DNA of 64,000 bases from Rhinopomastus cyanomelas (GCA_013400115.1 VXBP01009430.1:124001-188000); one strand, 5' to 3'; positions 12,690 through 24,130 are shown, counted from the stretch's first letter. Numbers and translations: made by a program. Notes: generated by a model from the letters alone, not told the origin.

Positions 12690-13215
12690 AGTCCCCGTGA
12701 AAACACTGAATAGGACACAAATTGCAAATTAGGTTTTAATTAGACGCTGGCACCTGCTTTCTGACCAAGAAACACAATGAAGACGTCTGGGTGTTGCTAT
12801 GGCAGTCGAGAAACATTGAGTTCTGTTTCAGGTCCCTTTGAAGACAAATTTACTCAGCACTATAAACTTGTATGCCACAGTGATTAACACTTTAATGCTA
12901 ATATCAGGCTGGACCAGTTACACACGTTGGATTCATTAGAAGGCATCATTTTTCAACTGTGTCTTATCAGTATGGAAATGAGATTTGGACGCGGTCGTTG
13001 GCTGCTCCCAAAAGCGCAGCCAAGGGGAATTCAATTAATGCGATTGCCGACCCAATGTGACACACAGGGCTGTGCAAGGTTTGATAAGGCAGCCAGATGG
13101 GAGCTGGTCTCCCGGCACAGCCACCCCGTCGCCCTCCACCTCCTCTCGAAGAAAATACCTCCCTGGCTAACCCCACTGCAAACCTGATTGATGCTTCTAA
13201 TTGATTGATGCATGG
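12690..13215. promoter_or_regulatory. Candidate conserved non-coding element cluster
   Basis: About 500 bp of unique sequence dense in factor-like motifs: GCAAATTAGGTTTTAATTAG, TTGCTATGGCAGTCGAGAAA (RFX-like GTTGCTATGGCAAC relative), GATTAACACTTTAATGCTAA, GGGGAATTCAATTAATGCGA, TAATTGATTGATGCATGG. No coding potential. The most enhancer-like stretch in the window, but conservation could not be tested. Confidence 0.35.
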
Positions 13216-13310
13216 GTGGTCCCATCTCCTGGTGGAGTCACTGCAACAACACAGAAGGCACTGATGCCCCACACACCAGGGTAAATGAGGACAAAATGCA
13301 GCCTTTCCTT

Positions 13311-13368
13311 GCAGTTGGACACAATGACATTAAAGGTCTTTTCCAACCTAAATGACTTTGTGATTCAA
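13311..13368 (+). mobile_element. CR1 3' terminal scrap
   Basis: Only the last 58 bp remain: CAGTTGGACACAATGACATT to GACTTTGTGATTCA. It is followed by degenerate TCTA-rich sequence. Confidence 0.75.
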
Positions 13369-13800
13369 TAGAGCCAATAGATGTGATTCTGTGAGTGTGT
13401 ATTCTAATTCTGTGGAATTCTACCTAAATGACTCTATATCCTAGTCCATACTGTACAGCCTCTCTATTCTGTTCTATAGAGTCTATTCATAAAATGGCCA
13501 GGGTTGGAAAGGACCTAAAGGATCATCTATTTCCAACCCCCCTGCAGAGACAGGAACACCTTCACCAGATCAGGTTACTTCAGGGTCCCATCCAACCTGG
13601 CCATATCCTAGTCTATAGCATCTATATTCTAGTCTATATTCCATACAGTCTATGTTCTATTCCATGCTAATTCTATGGAATTCTGTTCTTCAGAATAACA
13701 GACTGGTTTGTTAGTCCAACTCCCTCTGCAGTGAGGGGGCACATCTTCAACTAGCGCAGCTTGCTCAGAGCTCTGATATGTTGAGATTCTTCTCAGCTCA
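13369..13800. repeat. TTCTA-rich degenerate repeat with embedded CR1 scraps
   Basis: Repeated TCTAT, TTCTAATTCTGTGGAATTC, TCCTAGTCTATA and CATACAGTCTATGTTCTATT units occupy 13380-13490 and 13605-13690. Minus-strand CR1 tail pieces sit between and after them (13484-13605 with CCAGGGTTGGAAAGGACCTA, and about 13695-13790 with AGTCCAACTCCCTCTGCAGT). It looks like expansion of the ATTCTATG unit found at CR1 3' ends. Confidence 0.7.
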
Positions 13801-14054
13801 GACAAGTCCTGCAGATCTGCAAAACTGCTAGTTGAGGAGCTTCCACTGCAAGGACAAACCCTCAGGAGATTCTGGCTTTCTCCTTCGAAATCACTCAGGT
13901 TTTTCCCTGATTTGAGCCAAAATCAGGCTCCAGACTGGAAGAAGCCAGGCACCAGGCAGATTTAGGGATAAATAGATGTTGGACTGGTGTGCACAGGCTT
14001 TGGCATCAGGGATGGTCCTACCTGCTCCACCTTCAGCTCCCACACAAGCACAAA

Positions 14055-14500
14055 GACAATCACAGAACCATAAAGGTTGGAAGAGACCACCATAATTATC
14101 CAGTCTAACCATCAACCCGACTCACAGAATCACAGCACGTTAGAGGTTGGAAGGGACCTCAACAACCCCTCCTGCTGGAGCAGGGTAAGCCTACAGTACT
14201 CTCTCAAGATATCCTACATGGGGCTTAAACCCATGACCCCAGGAATTCAGAGTCCTATGCTCTACCAACTGAGCCAGCCAGGTGCCCCACTACCACCCTG
14301 CCCACTACATGTAGCTACACTACACCATGTCTACACAAGCGCCATATCCTACACATTTTTTGAGCCCCTCCAGACAGTGACTCCACCACCTTCCAGGTGC
14401 TCACCCTCTGCCTCCCTATCTTCCCTGGCCCATTTCCACCTTACACAGCCCCATCCCCACCATCACTACTCGAACCCCAGCAGATCCCTCACAGCAATCC
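14055..14500 (-). mobile_element. Older CR1 3' fragment hosting a SINE
   Basis: The minus-strand CR1 tail (CACAGAACCATAAAGGTTGG, AGTCTAACCATCAACCC) runs to 14122. It resumes at 14289 with ACTACCACCCTGCCCACTAC and then the CTCCAGACAGTGACTCCACC segment. The SINE at 14123-14288 splits it. Its far end meets the plus-strand CR1 at about 14500. Confidence 0.75.
14123..14288 (-). mobile_element. tRNA-Lys-headed SINE with CR1 tail, copy 1
   Basis: Same order as the copy at 57925-58126: tRNA-like head with A box TGGCTCAGTTGG (14265-14276) and B box GGTTTAAGCCC (14221-14231), short body, then a CR1 3' tail ending in CTGTGATTCTGTG. It has two internal deletions relative to the other copy (about 20 nt in the body, 16 nt in the tail). 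It interrupts an older CR1 fragment, whose sequence resumes at 14289. The triplet ACT flanks both ends (14120-14122, 14289-14291), a probable short target duplication of the kind CR1-type insertion leaves. Confidence 0.85.
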
Positions 14501-16014
14501 TCTCACTGATGAGATGCACCCAAGGGTGCTGAGAGAACTGGCTGATATTATTGCCCTACCGCTATCATCTTTGCCAAATCATGGCAGACAGGAGAGGTGC
14601 CTGAGGACTGGAGGAGAGCCAGTGTCACTCCAGTCTTCAAAAAGGGCAAGAAAGAAGTTCCAGGGAACTATAGACCAGTCAGCCTCACCTCCATCCCTGG
14701 AAAAATGATGGATCGGCTCCTGCTAGAGGGCATCTCAAGGCACTTGGAAAAGAAGAAGGTTATCTGGAGTAGTCAGCACGGATTTATGAAGGGGAAGTCC
14801 TGTTAGCATTCTATAATGCAATAACTGAATGGTTAGATTCAGGGAAACCAGTGGATGTGGTCTACCTTGACCTTAGCAAGGCCTTTGACACTGTCTCCCA
14901 TGAAATTTTAGTGAGCAAGCTGAGGAAGTGTGGGATGGAAGAGCAGACAGTGAGGTGGGTTGGGAACTGGTTGCAGGATAGAGTTCAGAGGGTGGTGATC
15001 AATGGTGCCAGGTCCAGCTGGAGAGCTGTGACTAGTGGTGTCCCCCAGGGATCGGTGCTGGGACCGGTCTTGTTCAACATCTTCATCAATGACATTGATG
15101 AGGGCACAGAGTGTCTGCTCAGCAAGTTTGCCGACGACACCAAGCTGGGAGGTTTGGCTGATACGGCTGAGGGCTGTGCTGCCATCCAGAGAGACCTGGA
15201 CAGACTGGAGGGCTGGGCACAGAGAAACCAGATGAGGTTCAACAGGGACAAGTGCAGAGTCCTGCATCTGGGGAGGAATAACAAACTCCACCAGTACAGG
15301 CTGGGAGGTGATCTACTGGAAAGCAGTCCTGTGGAGAGGGACCTGGGGGTCCTGGTGGACAACAGGTTAACCATGGCACAGCAATGTGCCCTGGTGGCCA
15401 AGAAGGCCAATGGGATCCTGGGGTGTATTAGGAGGAGTGTGTCCAGCAGATCGAGGGAAGTTCTTCTCCCCCTCTACTCTGCCCTGGTGAGGCCTCATCT
15501 TGAGTACTGTGTTCAGTTTTGGGCCCCCCAGTTTAAGAGGGACAAGGATCTACTGGAGAGGGTCCAGCGGAGGGCTACGAGGATGATTAGGGGACAGGAG
15601 GGCATGGCTTATGAGGAGAGGCTGAGGGACTTGGGGCTTTTTAGTCTGGAGAAGAGAAGACTTAGGGGACATTTGATAAATGTTTATAAGTACCTGAAGG
15701 CTGGCCAGGAGGAGGGGGACAGGCTCTTTTCACTTGCTCCCTGTGATAGGACAAGGAGCAATGGGTGTAAGTTGCAGCAGAGGAGGTTCCGCCTCAACAC
15801 AATGGGGAACTTCTTTGCTGTGAGGGTCACAGAGCACTGGAACAGGCTCCCCAGGGAGGTCGTGGAGTCTCCTTCTCTGGGGACTTTCAAGGCCCGTCTG
15901 GATGTGTTCCTCTGTGATCTGTGTTAGATAGTTTTGTCCTGCTCCGGCAGGGGGGTTGGACTCGATGATCTCTTGGGTCCTTTCCAACCCCTAACATCCT
16001 ATGATCCTGTGATC
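14501..16014 (+). mobile_element. CR1 LINE, 5'-truncated, long reverse-transcriptase frame
   Basis: The best-preserved CR1 in the window. A 358-codon frame (14851-15927) carries RT hallmarks: VVYLDLSKAFDTV, GVPQGSVLGP and the catalytic FADDT variant of YADD, then the CR1 C-terminal region through RPHLEYCVQFWAPQ, ending VESPSLGTFKARLDVFLCDL. An upstream frame (14597-14806) carries the preceding GNYRPVSLTS and QHGFMKGKSC motifs; it is separated by a small deletion and stop near 14806. The 3' end is a short UTR with TCCTATGATCCTGTGATCC. The ORF2 5' part (endonuclease) and ORF1 are absent, so it is dead. Confidence 0.95.
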
Positions 16015-17112
16015 CATGCCAGCTCTATTTGATTTCCAGGCATGGATTTGATTGGGCAGAACCCTTACATCCACCTCCCAGGCAGGGAACCACCATTAAT
16101 TCACCTCATGTCAATGCACAGCCAGCCAGCAGTTTCTCTCACTTGTGAGCAGGGTTAACCTTTTCCACCAAAAAAACTTCCCACAATAATTATTCAGCTC
16201 AAGAGAGCGACTGAGGAGAGAAGCAAAGAAGAAAAGGCATTTCTAGAGAAGCAAATCCAACACGGGAGTTGGAACGGTCCCCAAACCCATTGTCAATGGC
16301 ATCCCAAACCCAGAGTCAACTGGTGCTCAAAATGTTCCTTTGTAGGGTTCAAGGGCAGGGCAACAAGCAAGATCAAATTATCACTGAGCCTTAATGAAGT
16401 TGCATCGAGGCTGAACAGAGCTGCCTGTTCCTTCATGCAAGTTTGCCATGACCAGCCTATTGCATTATCCAGCTCAGGACCCACAGGAGATCCTAGTTGC
16501 CTGGAGGAGATTAGAAGAGGAAACTTGGGTCCTTGTATTGGCGTGAACAGCTAAGGTGCTTCAAATATCCCTGTTAATTCGCAGAGTGGCCCCACATTAA
16601 GACAACACAGGCCCTTATTGCCCAGTACAACTGGCTGTTAATGAGGGGCAGCATCCCTGAAAAGCCAGAACAGGCTCCAGCAGAGCAGCCCTACACATCC
16701 CAGCAGGGAGAACCAGCTTCGCATTGATCAGACAGTTCCTGGGCCTTGATCAATACCTGCTCTGACTATGTGGGAACCCCCATGTACGTGTTGTGTGCAG
16801 ATACTGATAGGAGTGCTGAGGTGGCCGGCTGGAACAGAAGCTGGAGGATCTAAGACCCCTGCAGTGCCAGCAGCAGTGGGAGCTTGTGTTTCTTGTTCCC
16901 ACACTGTTACAAACTGTAGATCAAAACCCCAGTGGTTTGTTCTGTCTGGGGAAGGCTTCCATCAGCCATTGCTCTCCAGAGCACACAGGGACAGGACCAA
17001 GTCCTGCACAGACCAGGCTCCCAGGGTTTGAGCTCTTAGAGCCAATGACCTTCACCTAAGTGCCCTCTCAAGCACAGTGGAGCTCTGCCTTTGGGAGAAA
17101 CCCCCCATGAAT
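16015..17112. other. Intergenic, no gene seen
   Basis: Unique. A block at about 16550-16650 (CCCTGTTAATTCGCAGAGTG, TGGCTGTTAATGAGGGGCAG) is AT-richer with TTAAT cores. Otherwise nothing supportable. Confidence 0.55.
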
Positions 17113-17260
17113 CTCATAGAGAATTATGGAATCACCAAATGGTCTGGGCTGGGACCTCAGAGAACATCCAGTGCCAACATCCTGCCACAGGCAGGGACAT
17201 GTCTCACCAGAACAGGTTGCCCAGAGCCACATCCAACCTGGCCTTCAAACACTCAAACAC
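17113..17260 (-). mobile_element. Degraded CR1 3' fragment
   Basis: TCATAGAGAATTATGGAATC at the tail, then ACATCCAGTGCCAACATCCT and CAGAGCCACATCCAACCTGG. First of three minus-strand CR1 pieces within 750 bp. Confidence 0.8.
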
Positions 17261-17383
17261 TCACACCAGTGAGTCCGGAGCCCTCCCTGCAGCAGGACCA
17301 ACCTCATCCAAAAAGTGGACTTCTGCACCAGTGTTGGCCACCAAGGCCATTTGAAGGAAAAGGGTGCTGTCAGCTAACATTTT

Positions 17384-17570
17384 CATAGCATCATGGAATC
17401 ACAGAACCACAGAGTTTGGAAGAGATCTCCAAGATCATCCAGTCCAACCCAACCCCACCCCACTCACTAAACCCTGTTCCCTAGGGCCACATCTACATGT
17501 TTGTAGAACACCTCCAGGGATAGCAACTCTACCACGTCCTCCACCACCTGTCTGGACAGCCTGTCTAATA
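17384..17570 (-). mobile_element. CR1 3' fragment
   Basis: CATAGCATCATGGAATCACA at the tail, then CAAGATCATCCAGTCCAACC, CACTAAACCCTGTTCCCTAG and ACCTCCAGGGATAGCAACTC. Confidence 0.88.
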
Positions 17571-17621
17571 GCTGACAAAGTTGTCCTAAGATAGAGGTGA
17601 AAAATTAACTACCCAGGGCTT

Positions 17622-17852
17622 CCACAGAATCACTGAGGCTGAAAAAGCCCTCTAAGGTCATCCAGCCCAACCCATGACCTAACATCACCCCATCAGCCAG
17701 TCCAGGGCACTAAGGGCCACATCCAGTCTGTTCTTAAATGCCTCCAGGGATGGGACCCCACCACTGCCCTGGGCAGTCCATTCCAGTGTCTGGAATGCCC
17801 TTTCCATGAGGAAGGGCTTCTAATATCTAACCTAACCCTCCCCTGGTGCAGT
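17622..17852 (-). mobile_element. CR1 3' fragment
   Basis: CCACAGAATCACTGAGGCTG at the tail, then GTCATCCAGCCCAACCCATG, TGCCTCCAGGGATGGGACCC, and ACCTAACCCTCCCCTGGTGC. Confidence 0.88.
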
Positions 17853-19818
17853 GGGATGTTTAGTTCATCGATGGGATGAGTTGGTTGATGGCCAACCAGA
17901 GACAACTGCAAGAGGAAAGGGAGCTACTCCAGCTGCTAAGGCTGTGGTTTAGGGTCAGTTCTTATTTACTGTGGGATAAATGCAGGATGATCCAATCACA
18001 CATACAGTCACTGATGCACAGCAGCAGTCTTGCAGGTGATAGCAGAGCTTGGCATCAGTTATGAAGTCCTGTAGGAAGAAGCAGTTTGAAGAGCTGCCCA
18101 GGACTTGGAGGATGGAGGGAAAAGGAAACAACACTGGGCAGGGAACCCCATTCATTAAACTCTCCTTCTGGTAGAAAAACCCAAGAAAAGGGAGATCTAT
18201 GTGCATCCTCAGGGCTGGGATTTGAAGGATGGAAAGGGAACAGGAAAACAGGGCACAGTACAATAGGCAACATCCAGCACAAACCATTTGCTCCTCAGTT
18301 AGACCCATAGCACCACCAGTTTTTCGGAGCTGATGGTACCAGTGCCCAAGTGGTGCTGGGGTGATCCCAAGGCCCATGGCAAGCCCATTCACCACAAAAA
18401 AGCCACATTCCTACAAAACACAGGAGCAGCACTCGCTCTTGCATGGCTGGAGAGGTGGCCCAAGTGGTTATCTTGCAGCTTTAGGGGCACCACTGGGAAC
18501 GGGTGATTGCTCCGTTTGCTGCTCTCCTACTGAACGAGGCTGTTGCTGGGACCCAAATATCAACTTCCTTTTCCTTATCAGCTGGGGGAAAAAGAAATAA
18601 CAAGCTGCTGACCCCATTAACTCTTTCCTGCATCTGCCAATAGCAGGGTGCTTCACGCAGGTTCACTGCATCCCCTCGAGGTCAGTGGGTTATGGCTCTT
18701 CCAAAGCGTTTCATTCAAAACCCTCGAACCCTCCCACTGCCACAAAACAACAGCTGAAGAATAAAAGGGGGATTGTTTTCATTAAACTTGTTAAAACTAC
18801 TGGGTGCCAGGATGTTCCAGGAGAAGCTTTGTGGCCCTATTAACTCAAAGTTGGCTCAGATGGAAGAGGCTCGGGTGGCTGTGTGGAAAGGAGGCTGGGG
18901 AAGGAAAAGGCTTGTTAGGGCCTCGTAAAAGAAACATTGATCACCGTGAGCCTTCCCACCAGTTTCCTCTTGTTTCACTGGTGTGCAGTACTGCTACAGC
19001 CCTCCCAAACCCCACTCCCACCCACAAGACACCTTCAAACACCCTGAAAACTGCAGGGCTGGGGTGTTGACTACCTAAAGACCTGAAGGACTAAGGGAGG
19101 GGGGAGGTGAAGAAGGTATTTAGTAGAGGCTGGGCAGAAGGTAGGTAGGACAGCCAAGGCTCAAACCAAGACCTTCTTTCACTACAGTACTGGCCCAGGC
19201 TGACCAGGGGGTGGTGGGAACACCATCACTGGTTGTTTATGGCCAAAGTAAGCCACCAGCACCCCGTCCTCACGTCTCCTTTTGCCAGACAGTTTTGGGT
19301 TCTTCCCCAAACCTTGATGCTACAGGGTGAAATTCAGCCTGCACCCACCTCTGAACAACAGGGGTGACTCCAGCTCGCAAGAAACCTACCACATTCAGAT
19401 CTCCATCCCTCTGTAAACCCCATGAGGATTTTGCATCTGGAAGGGACAAAACACCTCTATATTAGGAAAAGTGATTCAAACCCCAGTTGTTATGTGACAG
19501 GGAAGATTACATCAAGGTGCAGAGCACAAGCCCTTTCTCCACAACCTTCAACTGGCAACAGCTGGAGCTGATGCCCCATTGAGGCTTCACCACAGATTTA
19601 AGCCAAGGCAACTCAATGTTCCTGGGCACCTGAAAACCCAAATCCACAAGCCAATGGCCCAGCACAGCAGGGGAGGCAAACACCACATGTGTGGCTGGAT
19701 GCTGCTGTGGGGTTCAGGCTCACATGAGCTACTCTGCTCTGGGGAGCAGCCCAACAGCCCCAGCTCAGCTCAACAGAGAACTCTGCTCCAGATAAAAAAG
19801 GTCGGGTCCAGCACTAAA
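17853..19818. other. Intergenic, no gene seen
   Basis: Unique sequence. Open frames on both strands (for example 17955-18395 minus) lack domains and splice context. Nothing supportable. Confidence 0.55.
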
Positions 19819-20192
19819 GTCTGAGGAAGAGGAGGCTGAAGAGAGACCTTATTACTCTCTAGAGCTACCTGAAGGGTACTCTCTACCTGTAGAGAGGTGG
19901 GTGCTGGTCTCATCTCACAGGTCATTAGGGATAGAACAAGAGGGATCGGCCTCAAGCTGCAGCAGGGGAGGGTTAAGCTGGACATTAGGAACAGTTTTTT
20001 CACTGAAAGAGTAGTCAGGGCTTGGAACAGGCTGCCCAGGGAGGGAGCTGAGTCCCCATCCCTGGAGGTGTTTAAAGGTTGTTTAGATGTGGTGCTGAGA
20101 GCTCTGGGCTAGTGGTGAACTCTAAAGTAGGGTTAGTGGTTGGACTTGATCTTAAAGGTCTTTTCCAACCTGAATTATTCCATGATTCAATA
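19819..20192 (+). mobile_element. CR1 3' fragment with open C-terminal frame
   Basis: One frame (19897-20112) reads RDRTRGIGLKLQQGRVKLDI then ERVVRAWNRLPREGAESPSL, the CR1 ORF2 C-terminus. The 3' end is GGTCTTTTCCAACCTGAATT, ATTCCATGATTCAAT. It is 5'-truncated. Confidence 0.92.
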
Positions 20193-20299
20193 CACCCAAG
20201 CACACCGTGAAGGAGCACAGGGCTCTTTCATCCTGTTCTTTCACAGCAGCAGCCCCACAGGCCAGTCCCCAGCTCTTTGAAGGCCCTGTTTCTGTGTGG

Positions 20300-20390
20300 C
20301 CATGTGGCACGCACAGGAATTGCAAATGAGGTTGTGGCCACCTGCTCCCACACAATGCAAATCCCATTAATGCAGGACAAGGGGGCAGCT
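20300..20390. promoter_or_regulatory. Candidate element with POU octamer
   Basis: Contains a perfect ATGCAAAT octamer (20355-20362), an upstream TTGCAAATGAG near 20320 and CCCATTAATGCAGG just after it. A single octamer is weak evidence. Confidence 0.22.
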
Positions 20391-20619
20391 CCACTGCAGC
20401 TGCCTGCTGGCCACACTGTCAGGAGCCCACCAGTTGGGCCAGCACCACACTGGTGCTCCCAGCAGGATGCAGTGGCTGGGGGAAGAGCACTGCACAGAGC
20501 TCCTGATAGGATCATCCTGCAGGTTGTCCTTCCATGGGTTGCAAGTTTCTGTTCCCTCACCTGGGCAAGAAAATATCATTAGCAAGAAAACCTAAACCCT
20601 TAGAGAGATATTTATAGGG

Positions 20620-21060
20620 TCACAGAATCCTTTAGGGTGGAAAAGACCTCTGAGTCCAACTGTTCCCCCAGCACTGCCAGGTCCCCACTAACCTCTGTTC
20701 CTCATTCCACATCTCTACAGCTTTGAAACCCCTCCAGGCATGGGGACACTCCCACTGTCCTGGGCAGCCTGGGGAACACTTGTAGGGAATAAGCTTTTCC
20801 TGATAGCCAACCTGAACCTCCTCTGGTGCAACTTGAGGCTGTTTCTCTGATCCTATTGCTTATCCCTTGGAAGAAGATACCAATCTCCTCCTTGCTCAAA
20901 CTTCCTGAATTTCAGGAGGTTGTGGAGAGTGAGGTCTCCCCTGAGCCTCCTTCTCTCCACTCAAACTCCCCGGTCCCCTCAGAGCACTGGTGCTACAGAA
21001 CCTTTCCCAGCCCCGTTGCCCTTCTCCGGACCCACTCCAGGATTTGAGACAGAGCTTCAC
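20620..21060 (-). mobile_element. CR1 3' fragment
   Basis: GGGTCACAGAATCCTTTAGG at the tail, then AACCCCTCCAGGCATGGGGA, AACCTGAACCTCCTCTGGTG and GTGAGGTCTCCCCTGAGCCT. It reaches into the region after the RT domain. Confidence 0.88.
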
Positions 21061-24000
21061 CAGCACCCAACACAAGGGGACGATCCCTGCCCTGGTCCTG
21101 CTGGCCACACCAGTGATGCCACAAGCCAGGATGCCCTCAGCCTTCCTGGCCGTCTGGGCACACGCTACCTCATCTCCAGCTGCAGACATCACCTTCAAGC
21201 AGGGCTCAGCCCTCCACTCCTGTCAACAACCTACTCCTGAGTGCAATGGGACACTGTCTAGATACTTCAGGTAAGTCAATGTCCCTCACCCACTGCTCTC
21301 CTCCACCTCCTCAAAGCTGGTGACAACCCGTGTTCCTCATATGTGGGGCAGAAGTAGGCAAAGCCCTGTGTCTATCTGTTGTGGAGCCCAGTTAATGATT
21401 AAGTTTGGGAGATGCTGACCATCAGACCTATTGAAAAGGCTACCAGAGTTTCAGAGTGTTTCCTCCAAGCCATGTGATGGCGAATTGTTCCCAGGAGACA
21501 GCTCAGAGTTCAAATGCTGGTTGTCATGGGGATGGGCTACCACCCCTCCCATTCTAGGATGCCTCACAAGAACCCTATTTGCTTCAATGGCTTTTTAGCT
21601 CCAGCCACACTCTATAAATGACAAAAAATAAATCAATCTCTTAGAGATTAGGATCAGCACTCACCTCTCCTGGAACAACAGAGCCAAAGGGCTATTGAGT
21701 GTCAAAGCTGAAGGAGGAGCTGTGAGCGCATGGATGGACCTAGGTCCTGTGCTCTCGTGGTGTTGATGGGGCTCAGCCACATGTATATGAGCAGGGACCT
21801 GCTTTTGAATCCCCAAATGTCACCAGTAAGGTCACCTCCTTCTCATACTGGAGACAGAAAGCAGCTTGTAAACACCAGGAGGAGGGCAGGAGCCCAGCTC
21901 CAGCACCAACCTGGAATCCCCATTGTCACTGAGGATCCTGGATTCAGAGCAAACTCCTGTAAGGGGATTTGTACCAGCACAGCAAACAGCACAGGTCCTG
22001 CTGACGAAGCCTCTGCTCTCACCAGTGCCTTGGTCAGGACCAAAGGCCTAAAAGTGGGAAGAAGGCAGCTCCATGGTGCTTAATGGAGAAGGAGAAGCAG
22101 GATGAGAAGTGCTGTTTGACCCCAGCATTACCTTGCAGCCCCAGTCTCTCCGCAGATCCCACTATACTCCTCCACCACTCCTTTGTCTCAAACAAACTAT
22201 GGAGTCACACAAGGGTTGGGGTTGGAAGGGACCTCTGGAGATCATCCAGTAAAACCCCCCTGCTCAAGCAGGATCACCTACAGAGGGTCACGCAAGAGCA
22301 TGGCCAGGCAGGTAGATCTCTGCCATGGGTTACAGCCAGGTATCATCAGCCCAGTTGGGACATCACCCACCCCACTGCACCTCTTCCCCGACAGGTTTCT
22401 CTAGGAGCTTCTCCAACAGCTTACAAGAAGCCACCAGGCTTTGCTGCTTCACTCTACACCTGTAATCACTGGAGAAAGTGGTCGAGACAGCACACATGAG
22501 CTCTGTGATGATGCTAAATTCCATTTCTCTGTGCCTGAACCCAGTTCTTTCCAAGGAAAAGCAGCAGCACCCCAGTGCCTAAACTCAACCCTGCCATGGA
22601 GGTGGGGATTGCAAAGCCAAGACCTTTGAGAGCCATTCATTTTAAGGCTAAAATTAGCTGCAGCACCAGCAGCTTCTGCTGCCTGAGCCCTTTGCTTGGC
22701 TCCTGTTCACAGGGACCAGGGCAACATTTCCACTACAGATGAAATCAGCTCCCAGGAGCTGCTAAAACACACTGGGAATTTCCAGAGCAAATCTTGAGGG
22801 CTTTAAGAACTTTGTTGGCGTTTGGGGTTGCAAACACAGGACTGGTGGTTGTACAGGGTTTAACAATGGATCCCTACACAAGGACATGGGCTAGGTGGGC
22901 TCCAGAGGAACTGGATGAGCTCAGGGATGGTCACTAAATACACGGAAAGCACAAGCAGCTTACAATACCCCATGCTGCACATCAGGAGAACATCATCACA
23001 ACACTGCCTAGCCCCTGGGCTCTGCCCTGTGCTGGGGGCTGTTGGAGATGGGGCAAGAGTCATGGACAGCGTTCAACCTGCCTGAAATCATCATCATTTT
23101 TATTTATTTCCTTTTTTCCCCCCTCCAGGTGAAGCACAAGCCCCACAGAGACTGGGGAGGCCACAGGGCCACCACAGAAAAGTCCTCATTTGCTCTTGCT
23201 GAAGGCATCTCTGAAAGCAAAGCAGGGCTTTGTGCTGCAGGAAGCAGCGGGCAAGGACAACTTCATTGTTTTCCCTGATGGGGAAGGAGGAGAACCACCA
23301 CCTTCTCGCGTGGGAGCAGCACGGAAGGGAGAGAAGCGACCTGCTAGACAGATGAGTCATTTCCATCGACACCTCCTCCTACAGTGCTAAGCATCCTCAG
23401 CAAAGAACTGGAGACACCCTTCCTCTTCAGGCTTCCTCTTTGCTTGTGAGAGGAGAAAAGAACCCCAGAGATGCAAAAAACCTCATCCCTGCAGCCACAA
23501 AGGATGTGGTGATGGAACAGAAGCTCCCAGAGCATCACCAACACCCATCAGCATCATCCCGGGGTGTGGACTCAGACCACATCAGTAGCCATCCATGAAG
23601 GGGATTTCCCAGCACAGGGTTTCCCCTGACCCGCAGCCTCCCGAAACAAGAGGGCAGCGGGGACAAGCCTGCTCATGAGTGTCAACATGGCCCAGCCCCA
23701 CAGAGTGAGCTCTGTGGAGACATGTGATGTAGCAGCCCCAATGCTGTGACATCTTCATCTGCTGCAGGTCAGCCTTGTAGTCAAATTTCTATTCTTGTTA
23801 GTGAAACATCTGGAAAAGGCAAGAGAAGCATCAGGCATCTCCACAGGGCTCCAGCACTTGCTCCCACCTTGGGAGAGTAGTGAGGGACAGTTCACTCACT
23901 CCCAGCTGCCCTCCAGGCTGCTGCAGATGAGTCAGGAACTCCAAGCCACCAACAGTAGACCTGACCATGCAGGCAGAAGGCTTCTACAAAGCCAGTGTTG

Positions 24001-24130
24001 CCTTCATCACTTGCTCCTGCAACTGGTAACCCAGAAACTTAAAGCCAGGCAGAGATGTGACCATCCCAACTCACCCAGAACTGGCAGGACAGACACCATC
24101 AGCCCCACCACTGCTCTGTGCAGTGTGTAA
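21061..24130. other. Intergenic with one CR1 tail, no gene seen
   Basis: GC-moderate unique sequence. TTTTTTCCCCCCTCCAG at about 23110-23130 resembles a splice acceptor, and the following stretch is open for about 260 bp on the plus strand. There is no domain, start or partner exon, so no gene is called. Confidence 0.55.
22203..22325 (-). mobile_element. CR1 3' fragment
   Basis: GAGTCACACAAGGGTTGGGG, GGAGATCATCCAGTAAAACC, CTGCTCAAGCAGGATCACCT. A short tail only, with no tRNA-like head. Confidence 0.82.

Noticed and set aside
14215..14288. A functional tRNA gene
   Set aside because: The acceptor stem does not close, the anticodon stem is imperfect, and the sequence continues into the SINE body and CR1 tail.
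14077..14532. A 151-codon plus-strand frame as a gene
   Set aside because: It crosses an antisense CR1, an antisense SINE and unique Pro/Ser-rich sequence; no domain.
23042..23390. A possible exon after a pyrimidine-rich TTTTTTCCCCCCTCCAG
   Set aside because: An acceptor-like tract alone is common. The open frames that follow lack a domain, a donor with matching phase or any linked exon.
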